NCBI GenBank assembly: GCA_019459485.1
Contig: JAIBEZ010000046.1
Span: 1-37,363, forward strand
Direction: 5' to 3'
Source of the DNA: Prolixibacteraceae bacterium
GTDB lineage: Bacteria > Bacteroidota > Bacteroidia > Bacteroidales > Prolixibacteraceae
Length of the DNA stretch: 37,363 nt
Shown here: positions 24,139 to 33,785 of the stretch, piece by piece
How the letters are laid out: the number at the start of each line of letters is the position of its first letter
Position numbering within the stretch: the first letter of the stretch is position 1
Notes under the pieces: model-generated
Database searches by the model: none
What the model was told of the DNA's origin: nothing
Seen by the model: only the letters and a program-made list of their open reading frames with translations
Made by a program: the position numbers and the translations under genes

Positions 24139-27100
24139 ATGAAAAAAAAACATTCCCGAAACAGGGAAGCGGTTACTTGTGTGCCGCTAAAAACTTTTTT
24201 GAGAACTATGAAACTAACTTTATTTGTGGTTTTACTTTCTACAATTCAGATTCTTGCAAATAGTGTTTATTCACAGAGCACTAAATTTACGCTGGCCAGA
24301 GAGAATGTGACCATCGAAAACGTTCTTGGTACGATTGAAGACCAGTCGGAATTCTATTTTCTCTACAATGGGAAACTGGTTGATGTAACGCAGAAAGTAA
24401 ACATCAAGGTTGAAAAGCAAAACCTTGAGAATACCTTGAATGAACTTCTCCGGAACACCAACATTACCTACAAAATTTACGATCGCCAGGTTGTTCTGTC
24501 GCCAGTTGGCGCAGTGGAAACCATCCAGCAACAAAAATCAGTTTCCGGTAAAGTCACCGATTCCACAGGCTCGCCCTTGCCCGGTGTTTCGGTAGTGGTG
24601 AAAGGAACTACAAACGGAACCATCACCGATGCAGACGGAAACTACTCGTTGCCTAACGTTCCGGAAAATACCACCTTGCAATTTTCGTTCGTGGGGATGA
24701 AGGCGCAGGAAGTGCTAGTTGCCGGGAAATCAACTATAAATTTGAAGATGGAAGAAGACGCTATTGGGATTGAGGAAGTGGTTGCGATTGGGTACGGAAC
24801 TGTAAAAAAATCGAATTTGACCAGCTCTGTTTCAAAAATTGATGATAATGCGATAAAAAGTCGCCCCATCACCACAATTGGTGAAGCTTTCGCCGGACAA
24901 CTTGCCGGGGTAAGGGCGCAAGATGCTACTGGTATTCCTGGTGCTGAACTTATTATCAGAATACGTGGTATCAATACCATTAATGGAAATAGCAGTCCGC
25001 TTTATGTAATTGATGGCATACCGCGCGACAATATGACTGACATCAATCCAAGTGACGTGGCCTCGATTCAGGTGTTGAAAGATGCATCAGCAACATCTAT
25101 TTATGGATCGAGGGGTGGTAATGGAGTAATCCTGATCGAGACCAAACAGGGTGCTGGAAATGCAATTACAACTATTGATGCCTATTATGGCATGCAGGAA
25201 CCTGTTAAAATGATGGATTTTATGAACGATGCTGAATATGTGGCTTACAATACTTTTTTACGTAATGATGGATATATTCGAACAGGAGGTTCAATGAAAG
25301 ATCCTATGTCAAAACGCCCAGCAAATCTTCAGATTCCAACAAGCTGGAATGATGGCTCCCGTCCCTATGTAGATTGGCAAGACGCAATAATGCAAACAGC
25401 ACCGATTAACAATTATCAAATATCTTCTTCATGGGGTAGTGATAAAGGAAGCATTTATATATCGGGTGGATTTTTGGATCAGAAAGGGATCATCATGGAA
25501 ACCTATTACAATCGTATGAATTTCAGGGTGAATTCAACACTAAATGTTGGAAAAAAGATAAAACTAGGTGTTAATATCACCCCTTCTTATTCAAAACAGG
25601 CTGATCAAGATACGCAAGGAAAAGATACGAATCTTCATACAGCACTTATGATGCCTCCGCTGATTCAATTATGGGAGAATACGGTTGCAGGGGGATATCC
25701 AAAATCAGAATTTAGAGTTGCATATACCAACCCGTATGAGAAAATTAAAACGATGACTGACGACACAGAGAAAGCTAAATTGTTGTCATCAATATGGGGT
25801 GAATATCAAATTATCAAAGGGCTGACATTCAAATCGTTATACAGCCACGACTATCGGGTTAATATTTATGAATACTTTATGCCGGATCATATAAAATTGA
25901 ATTCATTTCCAGAAGGGAATAGTAATACATCGCGCTGGATCGATTGGACTTTCCAGAATACGTTGACTTACGACTTTACAGTTGCAAAAGATCATGCAAT
26001 CAATCTTTTGTTAGGACAGAGCGCCGATGAGCATACCTTCTATAATATTTCAGCTTCTGCCACCGGTTTCCCAAACAATCTGGTACGCACATTAAACGTT
26101 GCCGCAACACCAACACAAGCCTATACTTTTAAAGACCGAAGTACTACTGCTTCATATTTTGGTCGGGTAAGCTACAATTACAAAGACAAGTATTTGCTAA
26201 ATGCCACTGTTCGCCGCGACGGATCATCCCGTTTTGGAGGGAACAACAAATGGGGAACTTTCCCATCGGTCTCCGCCGGATGGAAACTGAATGAAGAGTC
26301 TTTTATGAACGGTTTTGATTGGTTGTCATTATTAAAATTAAGACTTTCATGGGGAATGGCAGGTAATGACCGGATTGGCAATTATGATTATATGTCCTTG
26401 CTAACGGTTGACAATACAGCCTGGAACAATACCATTCAGGTTGGTTTAGCTCCAAACAATATTGGAAACCAAGACTTGAAATGGGAAACTACCGAAACAA
26501 CCAACTTTGGCGTTGATCTGTCAGCATTTAAAAACCGTGTTCAGTTAAATCTGGATTATTACATCAATAAAACAAAAGATCTGCTCTTTAATACACCTGT
26601 TCCCTTCGCTTCCGGTTTCAGCAGCATCCGGACAAACTTGGGAGAGGTCGAGAATAAAGGATGGGAGATTGACCTTACTACAGTCAACACTTCCGGCAAA
26701 TTCAGATGGACTTCCTCTTTAAATCTCTCTCACAACCAAAACAAGGTGATCGATATGGGAGGAGTTAAACAGTTTATTTCAACAAACTGGGATGGACAGT
26801 TTCTTACCAGGGTTGGAGGACCTGTAAGCCAGTTCTTTGTTTACCGTACTGATGGGATACTCCTACCCACAGATTTCGACGACAAAAATAAGGCACTTGT
26901 ACCTATCGTGCCAGGTCAAATAGCCGGGAACACTAAGTATGTCGACCAATTGACCATCGACTCTAATGGTGATGGGATTATGGATAAAGCAGATGGTGTA
27001 ATCAACTCCTCAGACTTTACTCCTTATGGCAGTAACTTACCTGATCTGATGTACGGATTTACCAACAGGTTCGAATACAAAGGTTTTGAGCTTAGTGTAC

Positions 27101-27594
27101 TACTGCAGGGACAGTTTGGTGGTGAAGTCCTATTTTTAGGGTCACGACAAATGGACATTGGATTATTTGAGGCTAATCAGCTAAAAAGGTGGGTGCGCAG
27201 CTGGAAACCGGATTATGAAGCTATTTATGGTGAAGGAGAAAATCCAATTCCCTCAATTCCGGGAGTTGATATGTCTTGGGATGGTATAACACCCTTCAGC
27301 CTGGCTGGAAAAAATGAAAACAACAGTGATTTACGAATCTATGATGCCACATTTTTCAAAATCAAGAATATTTCTTTAACGTATAATTTTCCCAAAAGTA
27401 TTCTCGGTAAATCACTTCTGAAGGCTGCTAAAGCATACATATCTGTAGATAATCTGGCAACTTTTGATAATAATTACCCGGGTGTTACCACTGAGACGAA
27501 CACATTTGGGAATGATGCGACACAATTGGGTGTGGATTATACCACTTATCCCCTTTCAAAGCGTTATACGTTAGGAGTAAATTTAACCTTTTAA
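24139..27594 (+). CDS. SusC/RagA TonB-dependent outer-membrane transporter with STN domain
   Basis: A 1151-residue outer-membrane importer. The ATG at 24139 gives an N-terminal extension before the signal core MKLTLFVVLLSTIQILA; cleavage is near residue 46. Then follow an STN domain (about 47-122), which relays ligand binding to FecR, a carboxypeptidase-regulatory-like domain (about 134-208: SVSGKVTDSTGSPLPG), the SusC-specific IEEVVAIGYGTVKKSNLT segment and plug with YVIDGIPRDN and YGSRGGNGVILI, and the barrel ending ...YTLGVNLTF. It pairs with the SusD lipoprotein to import glycan oligosaccharides driven by TonB. The sigma/anti-sigma genes just upstream regulate it. It is intact and of normal family length. 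Confidence 0.97.
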   Translation: MKKKHSRNREAVTCVPLKTFLRTMKLTLFVVLLSTIQILANSVYSQSTKFTLARENVTIENVLGTIEDQSEFYFLYNGKLVDVTQKVNIKVEKQNLENTLNELLRNTNITYKIYDRQVVLSPVGAVETIQQQKSVSGKVTDSTGSPLPGVSVVVKGTTNGTITDADGNYSLPNVPENTTLQFSFVGMKAQEVLVAGKSTINLKMEEDAIGIEEVVAIGYGTVKKSNLTSSVSKIDDNAIKSRPITTIGEAFAGQLAGVRAQDATGIPGAELIIRIRGINTINGNSSPLYVIDGIPRDNMTDINPSDVASIQVLKDASATSIYGSRGGNGVILIETKQGAGNAITTIDAYYGMQEPVKMMDFMNDAEYVAYNTFLRNDGYIRTGGSMKDPMSKRPANLQIPTSWNDGSRPYVDWQDAIMQTAPINNYQISSSWGSDKGSIYISGGFLDQKGIIMETYYNRMNFRVNSTLNVGKKIKLGVNITPSYSKQADQDTQGKDTNLHTALMMPPLIQLWENTVAGGYPKSEFRVAYTNPYEKIKTMTDDTEKAKLLSSIWGEYQIIKGLTFKSLYSHDYRVNIYEYFMPDHIKLNSFPEGNSNTSRWIDWTFQNTLTYDFTVAKDHAINLLLGQSADEHTFYNISASATGFPNNLVRTLNVAATPTQAYTFKDRSTTASYFGRVSYNYKDKYLLNATVRRDGSSRFGGNNKWGTFPSVSAGWKLNEESFMNGFDWLSLLKLRLSWGMAGNDRIGNYDYMSLLTVDNTAWNNTIQVGLAPNNIGNQDLKWETTETTNFGVDLSAFKNRVQLNLDYYINKTKDLLFNTPVPFASGFSSIRTNLGEVENKGWEIDLTTVNTSGKFRWTSSLNLSHNQNKVIDMGGVKQFISTNWDGQFLTRVGGPVSQFFVYRTDGILLPTDFDDKNKALVPIVPGQIAGNTKYVDQLTIDSNGDGIMDKADGVINSSDFTPYGSNLPDLMYGFTNRFEYKGFELSVLLQGQFGGEVLFLGSRQMDIGLFEANQLKRWVRSWKPDYEAIYGEGENPIPSIPGVDMSWDGITPFSLAGKNENNSDLRIYDATFFKIKNISLTYNFPKSILGKSLLKAAKAYISVDNLATFDNNYPGVTTETNTFGNDATQLGVDYTTYPLSKRYTLGVNLTF

Positions 27595-27599
27595 AATAA

Positions 27600-29096
27600 A
27601 TGAATATGAAACTATTATATAAGTTTATCTTGCTTCTATCAGTGATTACACTGGTAAGTTGTGATGATTTCTTAACAGTTCTTCCCGAATCATCTTACAG
27701 TGAATCAGGTAGTTATCAATCACAAACGGATTTTGAGCAGGCTATCGCGGGTGTTTATGCTGTACATCAATCCTTTTATAAGACAACTTCACAGAATCCG
27801 TTGTATATTCTAATGATGCGATCGGATGAAACCAATGTAAAAACTCCCGGAAGTGAACCAGGCTACCTTGGAGGTATAGAAAGATTTATTGATGGCGCCA
27901 ATAACAGCACACATACCCTGAACTACTCAACTCATTACATGATTATAAACCGTTGTAATTATATTCTGGATAAGATCGATGCAATACCTTTTACCGATGA
28001 AGCAACAAAAAAGTACATCAAAGGTGAGGCTTTAGCTTTCAGGGCTTACGCCTATTGGATGCTTGGATGGCAGTATGGCGGTGTTCCGTTGATCAAGAAA
28101 ATATCAACGGTTGCAGAAATTAAAACTATTCCTCGCTCTACCCAAGCGGAAACTTTTGCTTCTGCAGCTGAAGATTTCACCGCTGCGATAGCTCTTTTAC
28201 CATCGGTAAAATGGACAGGTAAAAACATTGGCAGGATTACTAAATTTTCTGCAATGGGTATGCAGGCCCGTATGTATATGTTCACGAAAGAGTATGCAAA
28301 GGCCAAGCCCCTGCTCGAAGGAATTATCAACTCTGGTTTGTATAGTATGGAGGCAGATTACAAAAATTGTTTTTCTGAAAGCAAGGAAAATGGAGTTGAA
28401 CGGTTATGGGAAGTGCAGTTTATGGGAGGACAACTTGGTGAAGGTCAAGGATTCACTACCTGCTTTATGCCTTCTGGTTCAACTAGTCCTGTTCAACCTT
28501 TTGCTGGTTCCACCTCATGTCCTATAATTTCTGCCGATCTTGTTTCAGCTTATGAAACCGGCGACCTGAGGAAAGATCTTTCAATTATAACCGGTATTAC
28601 TTGGTCGGGACGAGTTGATAATATAAACTACTTTGGTCGTAAATTCCATAATGCCGATGTATATACACCAAAAGCGGACAATGATTGGGGAGTAAACCTG
28701 CCAATTCTTCGCTTTACCGATGTGAAACTAATGTATGCTGAAGTATTGAACGAAGAAGCATATTCTGCCAACGGTGAAGCTTTCAATATTGTTAACCAGG
28801 TGCGCGCCCGTGCAAAACTTGCTCCGTTAACTTCGACCACTACTCCAGATAACGCAGCGTTTCGGAATGCAATTATGAAGGAACGTCGTGTAGAATTTGC
28901 CTTCGAAGGATTGCGTTGGATGGATATAATCCGTTGGGGAATTGCTGTGGATGTCATGAATGCCAAACTTTCCAAGCCGGTTCAGGACGGAGGAAGATTT
29001 AGTATGAAATCACACCAGACACTTTTCCCTATCCCATTCGATGAATTGAATCGGTATCAGAACGATAAGGTGTTGTGGCAGAATCCAGGTTATTGA
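27600..29096 (+). CDS. SusD/RagB-family glycan-binding lipoprotein
   Basis: A 498-residue surface lipoprotein, lipobox LVSC at about residue 21. Family marks are CDDFLTVLPESSYSESG near the N-terminus, FRAYAYWMLGWQYGGVPL in the TPR-like core and the C-terminal LRFTDVKLMYAEVLNEEA, RRVEFAFEGLRWMDIIRWG and LFPIPFDELNR. SusD proteins form the lid of the SusC barrel and bind the incoming oligosaccharide; the ligand cannot be told from sequence. It starts 5 bp after the SusC stop (an ATG at 27606 is an alternative start) and ends the operon, with a hairpin 56 bp beyond the stop. Confidence 0.97.
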   Translation: MNMKLLYKFILLLSVITLVSCDDFLTVLPESSYSESGSYQSQTDFEQAIAGVYAVHQSFYKTTSQNPLYILMMRSDETNVKTPGSEPGYLGGIERFIDGANNSTHTLNYSTHYMIINRCNYILDKIDAIPFTDEATKKYIKGEALAFRAYAYWMLGWQYGGVPLIKKISTVAEIKTIPRSTQAETFASAAEDFTAAIALLPSVKWTGKNIGRITKFSAMGMQARMYMFTKEYAKAKPLLEGIINSGLYSMEADYKNCFSESKENGVERLWEVQFMGGQLGEGQGFTTCFMPSGSTSPVQPFAGSTSCPIISADLVSAYETGDLRKDLSIITGITWSGRVDNINYFGRKFHNADVYTPKADNDWGVNLPILRFTDVKLMYAEVLNEEAYSANGEAFNIVNQVRARAKLAPLTSTTTPDNAAFRNAIMKERRVEFAFEGLRWMDIIRWGIAVDVMNAKLSKPVQDGGRFSMKSHQTLFPIPFDELNRYQNDKVLWQNPGY

Positions 29097-29151
29097 GCAT
29101 CATAAGCAACGAAAGTTGGAACTCAGTAAGCGATGGGGATGAGGTCTCACA

Positions 29152-29175
29152 GAACCAGCGTGAAGGCGCTGGTTC
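29152..29175 (+). terminator. Terminator-like hairpin after susD
   Basis: GAACCAGCG at 29152-29160 pairs perfectly with CGCTGGTTC at 29167-29175 around TGAAGG. The tail CAAAATTCCTTTAA is only weakly T-rich. It probably marks the end of the sigma-SusCD transcript before the esterase gene. Confidence 0.5.
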
Positions 29176-29354
29176 CAAAATTCCTTTAAGCTGCTGAGTT
29201 TATCTGGTTCTGATGGAAAGAAAATTGTGCTTTCCCAGGGAAAAAAGAACCACTGCAGCACATGGTATAACTGTAATATTAAATGTATTATGGAGCAACA
29301 AAAACTTTTCATTATTAAGAAAAGATCGACTTAATAAATTGTAAATTAAACGAT

Positions 29355-30779
29355 ATGGTAATCAATATAGGAAAATCTCTGAAGCTCATTTCTGCCATCC
29401 TTCTTTTAATGGCACTTTCAACTGGCACCCTTTGGGCCGAAATTAAATTGCCAGCTATTTTCTGCGACAATATGGTATTGCAGCAGCAGACAGAAGCTGC
29501 AATATTTGGTTTTGCAACCCAAAATGCCTCTGTCAGCGTCACCACATCGTGGAACCACAAGAGCTACAATACCAAAGCTAATGCCGATGGCAGTTGGAAG
29601 GTGAAAGTTGCTACACCTCAAGCTGGTGGTCCTTACGAGATCGCTGTCAGCGATGGAAAAAGTGTGAAATTGAAGAATGTTTTGATCGGCGAGGTTTGGG
29701 TCTGTTCCGGACAATCGAATATGGAAATGCCGATGAAAGGATTCCGCAATCAGCCCGTTACGGGCTCTGCTGATGCGATTGCCTTGTCTTCCAACCCAAA
29801 CATCAGGTTATTTACCGTGCAAAAAGCCTCCAACCTGGATCCACAGGCTGATTTCTCTGGCACCTGGAGCCTTTGCGAACCCGAAAATGTGGTGGATTTC
29901 AGTGCAACTGCCTACTTCTTTGGCTTAATGCTAAACCAGGCACTTCATGTTCCGGTGGGACTGATTTGCTCCAGTTGGGGCGGCACCCGAATCGAACCAT
30001 GGATGAGCGAAAGCGGCTGCAAAAATTTTTCATGGGTGAAGATTCCAGATAAGCAGACTGTTGAAAAACTATCTCAAAAAACACCTACCGCTCTGTTCAA
30101 TGCCATGATCAATCCGATGGTTGGTTACGGAATTCGCGGAGCCATCTGGTACCAGGGCGAAGCCAACCGCAACGAACCTGCCGAATACCAGAAATTAATG
30201 CCGGGACTGATTGAGAACTGGCGAACCATGTGGGGAATTGGCGATTTTTCATTCTATTATGTGCAAATTGCTCCCTTTGACCACCGTTCGACGGGTGTTA
30301 GCACAGCTTACCTTCGGGAGGCTCAGCTAAAAGCTTCAACGGTATTGAAAAACACGGGTATGGCATGCATCCTGGATATCGGCGAAAAGGATTGTATCCA
30401 TCCTGCCCGCAAGGAGACAGGAGCCAAACGACTTGCCCTGCTTGCCTTGGAGAAAACCTACGGAATCAAGGGAATCAACAGTCAAAGTCCGGTTTTGAAA
30501 GAATTCAAAGTAGTTGAAGGTACTGTCAAACTAACTTTCGACAATGCCCCAAACGGACTTACATCTTTCGGGAAAGAGCTCTCCTGCTTCGAAGTTGCGG
30601 GTGCTGCCAAAAAGTTCTATCCTGCTAAAGCATTTATCACAGCAACGGGTGTAACATTGTTTTCACCTTCAGTGCCCGAACCTGTTGCCATTCGCTATGC
30701 TTTTCATGATTTTGTAGTTGGTGATCTTTTCGGCACCGATGGTTTACCGGTTTCTTCCTTCAGAACCGACGAATGGTAA
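29355..30779 (+). CDS. Sialate O-acetylesterase-type SGNH esterase, secreted
   Basis: A 474-residue exported esterase with signal peptide ending TLWA. SGNH-type motifs in order: CSGQSNMEMP with nucleophile Ser121, an oxyanion Gly region, IWYQGEANR, and a catalytic Asp346/His349 pair in KDCIHPARKE. The N-terminal region (KLPAIFCDNMVLQQQ, a beta-sandwich) and length match the sialate 9-O-acetylesterase (SASA) family. Such enzymes remove acetyl groups from sialic acid or, in many loci, from other acetylated plant or algal glycans, so the name is a family label. It follows the susD hairpin by 180 bp and may have its own promoter. Confidence 0.9.
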   Translation: MVINIGKSLKLISAILLLMALSTGTLWAEIKLPAIFCDNMVLQQQTEAAIFGFATQNASVSVTTSWNHKSYNTKANADGSWKVKVATPQAGGPYEIAVSDGKSVKLKNVLIGEVWVCSGQSNMEMPMKGFRNQPVTGSADAIALSSNPNIRLFTVQKASNLDPQADFSGTWSLCEPENVVDFSATAYFFGLMLNQALHVPVGLICSSWGGTRIEPWMSESGCKNFSWVKIPDKQTVEKLSQKTPTALFNAMINPMVGYGIRGAIWYQGEANRNEPAEYQKLMPGLIENWRTMWGIGDFSFYYVQIAPFDHRSTGVSTAYLREAQLKASTVLKNTGMACILDIGEKDCIHPARKETGAKRLALLALEKTYGIKGINSQSPVLKEFKVVEGTVKLTFDNAPNGLTSFGKELSCFEVAGAAKKFYPAKAFITATGVTLFSPSVPEPVAIRYAFHDFVVGDLFGTDGLPVSSFRTDEW

Positions 30780-30896
30780 TCATGTGAAATAAGGTTTTTT
30801 CGAAATGAATCATCTAAGTCCCTATGTTTTTAATTGACTTATGCCTCTTTAGCAGCGCGCATTTACAAACATAGAGACAAAATCAAAGTATATTCA

Positions 30897-31147
30897 ATGA
30901 CACCTAATAAACTGACTTTGCACTTTCTTGCTTTACTATTCGTTCAAAGGTTGGTTGCACAAACCACTGTTTCTCCCGATCAGATTAAATTTGTACGGCA
31001 TGGAGTTCAATGGTTAATCTTCGTTGAAAATCTAAAATTCCGTTGGCCAGTTTAAAACCAGCGGAAATTATCGGAATGTCAGCCATGAATCCTACTACCT
31101 TTTATTCCGAATATAATACCGAATTTCAAGTTAAGGAGGATCAATGA
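30897..31147 (+). pseudogene. Frameshifted copy of the glycosidase-like gene's 5' end (copy A)
   Basis: Starting with MTPNKLTLHFLALLF, this matches the first ~80 codons of the intact gene at 33786 (SPDQI, FVRxGVQ, ASLxPAxIIGMSAM, PTTFY). A base missing near 31032 (AAAATCTAAAA against AAAATCAGAAAA in copy B) shifts the frame, and the 3' part of the gene is absent. A possible tail of some other gene (KSSEAAEILKQILE) follows in another frame to 31208, then a copy of the GDPD gene's start. Confidence 0.75.
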
Positions 31148-31300
31148 TGAAGGAAAGGTGGGAAAAAGCTCGGAAGCCGCAGAAATATTAAAGCAAATTC
31201 TGGAATAAACAATAATACTTAGTTGAAATGAAAACAAAAACATTAATGGCATTTCTATTCGTTCTTTTCATCTTTTGCGGATGTCAGACAAATAAAAAAG
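30951..31300 (+). repeat. Direct repeat, copy A
   Basis: About 350 bp nearly identical to 32631-32985, from TTGGTTGC through the start of a lipoprotein signal (TTTTCATCTTTTGCGGATGT in this copy). It flanks the 31386 phosphoesterase on the left; similarity decays at both ends. Confidence 0.85.
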
Positions 31301-31341
31301 CAGTTGTTTTACTGTATATCAGAAAAATACCTAAGTTCTGA
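31228..31341 (+). pseudogene. Truncated start of a GDPD-type lipoprotein gene
   Basis: A 37-codon frame whose first 19 codons (MKTKTLMAFLFVLFIFCGC) are the same as the intact glycerophosphodiesterase at 32910. After CQTNKK the match ends and the frame stops. It is a copy made with the direct repeat, not an independent gene, although it could still make a short lipopeptide. Confidence 0.7.
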
Positions 31342-31385
31342 ACGAATTATTATTGATCTGGATTAGGAAAAATTGAAAAACAATC

Positions 31386-32363
31386 ATGAGTATGAAATTC
31401 ACCCTTATTTTTATTTGTGCAATATTTTTTATCAGTTGCTCAAAAAATAATACTAATCAAAAAGGAAGTAATAATGAAGATTTCTCATTTATCTTTATGA
31501 CGGATATTCATCTACAACCCAAACATAGGTATCCTAATCTTCCCCAGACTGTTGATTATAGTCCTCATAAAGCATTTTCAGTTGCAATAGACACGGCAAA
31601 TAAATTGGGTGCAGCTTTTGCAATAATGGGCGGTGATCAAGTGTATGATGTGATGAGGGGACAAGTATGGGCAGACTCACTATTTCATGATTATAAAAAT
31701 GCCGTGGCTTCATTAAATATGCCTGTTTACCATACCATCGGAAATCACGAACTTTTTGGAATTTATAATGAAGACCAAGCGATTAAAGATCACCAGGATT
31801 ATAAGTATGGAATGTTCGAACGACATTTTGGCAAAACATATTATTCTTTCGACTACCAGAATTGGCATTTCATCATCTTAAATTCTCTTGACGAGGAGGG
31901 AAACAGATACATTGGCACTATATCAGAGGAACAAATAAGCTGGCTTCGGCAACATTTGGCTGAAATCGACCCTACAACTCCTATTGTAGTTTCTACCCAT
32001 CTTCCTCTTATTTCGGTGCTGCGTCAAATACATTCCACCAATACTTTAGATAATCGATGGATAAAAAACAGGGATGAATTATTGGACTTATTCTCCGGTC
32101 ATAATCTGAAACTTGTACTTCAAGGGCATTTACATATAATGGAAGATATTTATATCCATCAATCAGATATTCATTTCATTACAGGAGGTTCAATCGCAGG
32201 TCGTCCTTCATGGCAGGGCTTCAGTAACGGAGAACCCGGATTTCTTCTTATAAAAATAAAGGATCAGGATATATCGTGGGATTTTATTGATTTCGGTTGG
32301 CGTGATTATATATTGAATTGTGAAACAGAGATTCTGTTGAATGATGAAAAAGAGAGGAATTGA
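31386..32363 (+). CDS. Calcineurin-like metallophosphoesterase lipoprotein
   Basis: A 325-residue lipoprotein (lipobox FISC, Cys18). Dimetal motifs in order: TDIH with Asp40 and His42, GGDQ with Asp84, GNHE with Asn120 and His121, a STH motif, and GHLH with His248 and His250. The family cleaves phosphomono- or diesters. It is not close to the phosphoesterase at 6695 (TDIH and GNHE against DTQ and GNHD), so it is a separate acquisition or subfamily. The gene is AT-rich and sits between two copies of a 350-bp direct repeat, suggesting that it was inserted or captured during the duplication. The convincing start is MSMKF at 31386. Confidence 0.87.
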   Translation: MSMKFTLIFICAIFFISCSKNNTNQKGSNNEDFSFIFMTDIHLQPKHRYPNLPQTVDYSPHKAFSVAIDTANKLGAAFAIMGGDQVYDVMRGQVWADSLFHDYKNAVASLNMPVYHTIGNHELFGIYNEDQAIKDHQDYKYGMFERHFGKTYYSFDYQNWHFIILNSLDEEGNRYIGTISEEQISWLRQHLAEIDPTTPIVVSTHLPLISVLRQIHSTNTLDNRWIKNRDELLDLFSGHNLKLVLQGHLHIMEDIYIHQSDIHFITGGSIAGRPSWQGFSNGEPGFLLIKIKDQDISWDFIDFGWRDYILNCETEILLNDEKERN

Positions 32364-32459
32364 TGTTGTTGTGATTAAATATCTCGGTATGAAAATTCGG
32401 TAATGGGTATATGTAGCGATTTCATAGCCGATCGTTGAAAAGAAAGAATGTTCAGCAAT

Positions 32460-32511
32460 AAAAAAACACTAAAGTTGTGTAATTTAATTATTTGATTACT
32501 AGTGTTTTTTT
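32460..32511. terminator. Long-loop terminator after the phosphoesterase lipoprotein
   Basis: AAAAAAACACTA (32460-32471) and TAGTGTTTTTTT (32500-32511) are perfectly complementary with a 28-base loop. The T7 run makes it a fair + strand intrinsic terminator and it could work in both directions. The rest of 32364-32630 shows nothing recognisable. Confidence 0.5.
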
Positions 32512-32630
32512 GAGGCAGCAGAAAAAGGATTTTAACCGATTATGAAAAACAAATTTATACATGTGTTAAGGTAGAATTAATAAACGGCCTGTATTTTGTC
32601 TCTTTTTTCGCAATTCAAACTATTCGGAGC

Positions 32631-32825
32631 TTGGTTGCCCAAAGCAACCTAACTCCTGCCCAAATTAAACTTGTACGGCAGGGAGTTCAACGGTTAATCT
32701 TCGATGAAAATCAGAAAATTCCGTTGGCCAGTTTAAACCCAGCGGAAATTATCGGAATGTCAGCCATGAATCCTACTACCTTTTATACCGAATATAATAC
32801 CGAATTTCAAGTTAATGAGGATTAA
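32631..32825 (+). pseudogene. Truncated copy of the glycosidase-like gene's 5' end (copy B)
   Basis: The frame SLVAQSNLTPAQIKLVRQGV... through EFQVNED matches residues about 20-85 of the intact protein encoded at 33786. The true start and most of the signal peptide are gone (only FFAIQTI-like debris precedes), and it stops where copy A stops. Both copies therefore share one older deletion. Confidence 0.75.
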
Positions 32826-32985
32826 TGATGAAGGAAAGGTGGAAAAAAGCTCGGAAGCCGGAGAATTACTAAAGCAAATTCTGGAATAAAACAATAATAC
32901 TTAGTTGGAATGAAAACAAAAACATTAATGGCATTTCTATTCGTTCTTTTCATCTTCTGCGGATGTAAGACAATAAAAAGAGCAG
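32631..32985 (+). repeat. Direct repeat, copy B
   Basis: About 355 bp matching 30951-31300 with scattered substitutions and a few one-base indels. Unlike copy A it runs on into an intact gene, the GDPD lipoprotein at 32910. Confidence 0.85.
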
Positions 32986-33755
32986 AGTCAGTTTTTAAAC
33001 TCCCTGAACGCGGTTTGTGCGCCCACCGTGGTGCAATGGAGAGCCATCCCGAAAATACCATTCCGGCATTTCGAGCCGCTGTGGAAGCCGGTGCACACAT
33101 GATCGAGTTCGATGTGTGGCTTACCAAAGACAAACAAATGGTGGTGATCCACGATTCAAGCGTTGACCGCACCACCAACGGAAAAGGGAAAGTCTCGGAA
33201 CTTACCTTCAGTGAAATCAGGGATTTGGATGCCGGAAGTTGGAAAAATCCGAAATTTAAAGGCTTACAAATCCCAACACCAGAAGAAGTATTGAATGAGA
33301 TGCCGCACAATGTGTGGATCAATATCCACATCAAGGAAGTGGGCGAACTGCCCACTATGATTGCCCGATTGGTTGAATCGCAGCGCCGTTTGCACCAGGC
33401 TTTTCTCGCATGCAATGCAGACGCAGCCCGTAGGGCAAAAGAAGCCGTACATGGAATAAAAATCTGCAATATGGAACGACTGAGTTCAGTGCAGCAGTAT
33501 GTCGATGAAACCATCCGTGTAAAAACAGATTTCGTTCAACTCCTTAATAAATCGGATTATGCCGATTTTGCCGGAAGTGTCAGGAAACTGAAAGAAAATG
33601 GTGTCAAGGTAAATTATTTTGGAACTGATTCACCTGAAGAATTAAAAATATTGTTTGACTCAGGTGTCGATTTTCCACTGGTAAACAACATTGTACAGAC
33701 GATTGATGTTGCACGCGAACTGGGCATTGAGCCGCTGAAGCCGATTTTCAAATGA
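32910..33755 (+). CDS. Glycerophosphodiester phosphodiesterase family lipoprotein
   Basis: A 281-residue lipoprotein (lipobox IFCGC, Cys19). GDPD TIM-barrel marks: CAHRGAMESHPENT with His39 and Arg40, the metal-binding pair Glu66-x-Asp68 in MIEFDVWLTKD, and His81 in VIHDSSVDRTT, the expected catalytic histidines. Family members cleave glycerophosphodiesters to an alcohol and glycerol-3-phosphate, and lipoprotein versions occur in glycan loci. The sequence is complete, and the 5' end is shared with the truncated copy at 31228. It is followed after 30 bp by the propeller-type glycosidase-like gene, so the pair is probably co-transcribed. Confidence 0.9.
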   Translation: MKTKTLMAFLFVLFIFCGCKTIKRAESVFKLPERGLCAHRGAMESHPENTIPAFRAAVEAGAHMIEFDVWLTKDKQMVVIHDSSVDRTTNGKGKVSELTFSEIRDLDAGSWKNPKFKGLQIPTPEEVLNEMPHNVWINIHIKEVGELPTMIARLVESQRRLHQAFLACNADAARRAKEAVHGIKICNMERLSSVQQYVDETIRVKTDFVQLLNKSDYADFAGSVRKLKENGVKVNYFGTDSPEELKILFDSGVDFPLVNNIVQTIDVARELGIEPLKPIFK

Positions 33756-33785
33756 AGAAGTTTTTTTGTTAAAAATAATTATCCG

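Noticed and set aside
24051-24263. 70-codon frame over the start of susC
   Set aside because: Overlaps the SusC signal region in another frame and contains the leader hairpins; no independent support.
32822-33514. 230-codon minus-strand open frame
   Set aside because: Antisense to the GDPD gene and the repeat; low-complexity Ser/Cys-rich text without motifs.
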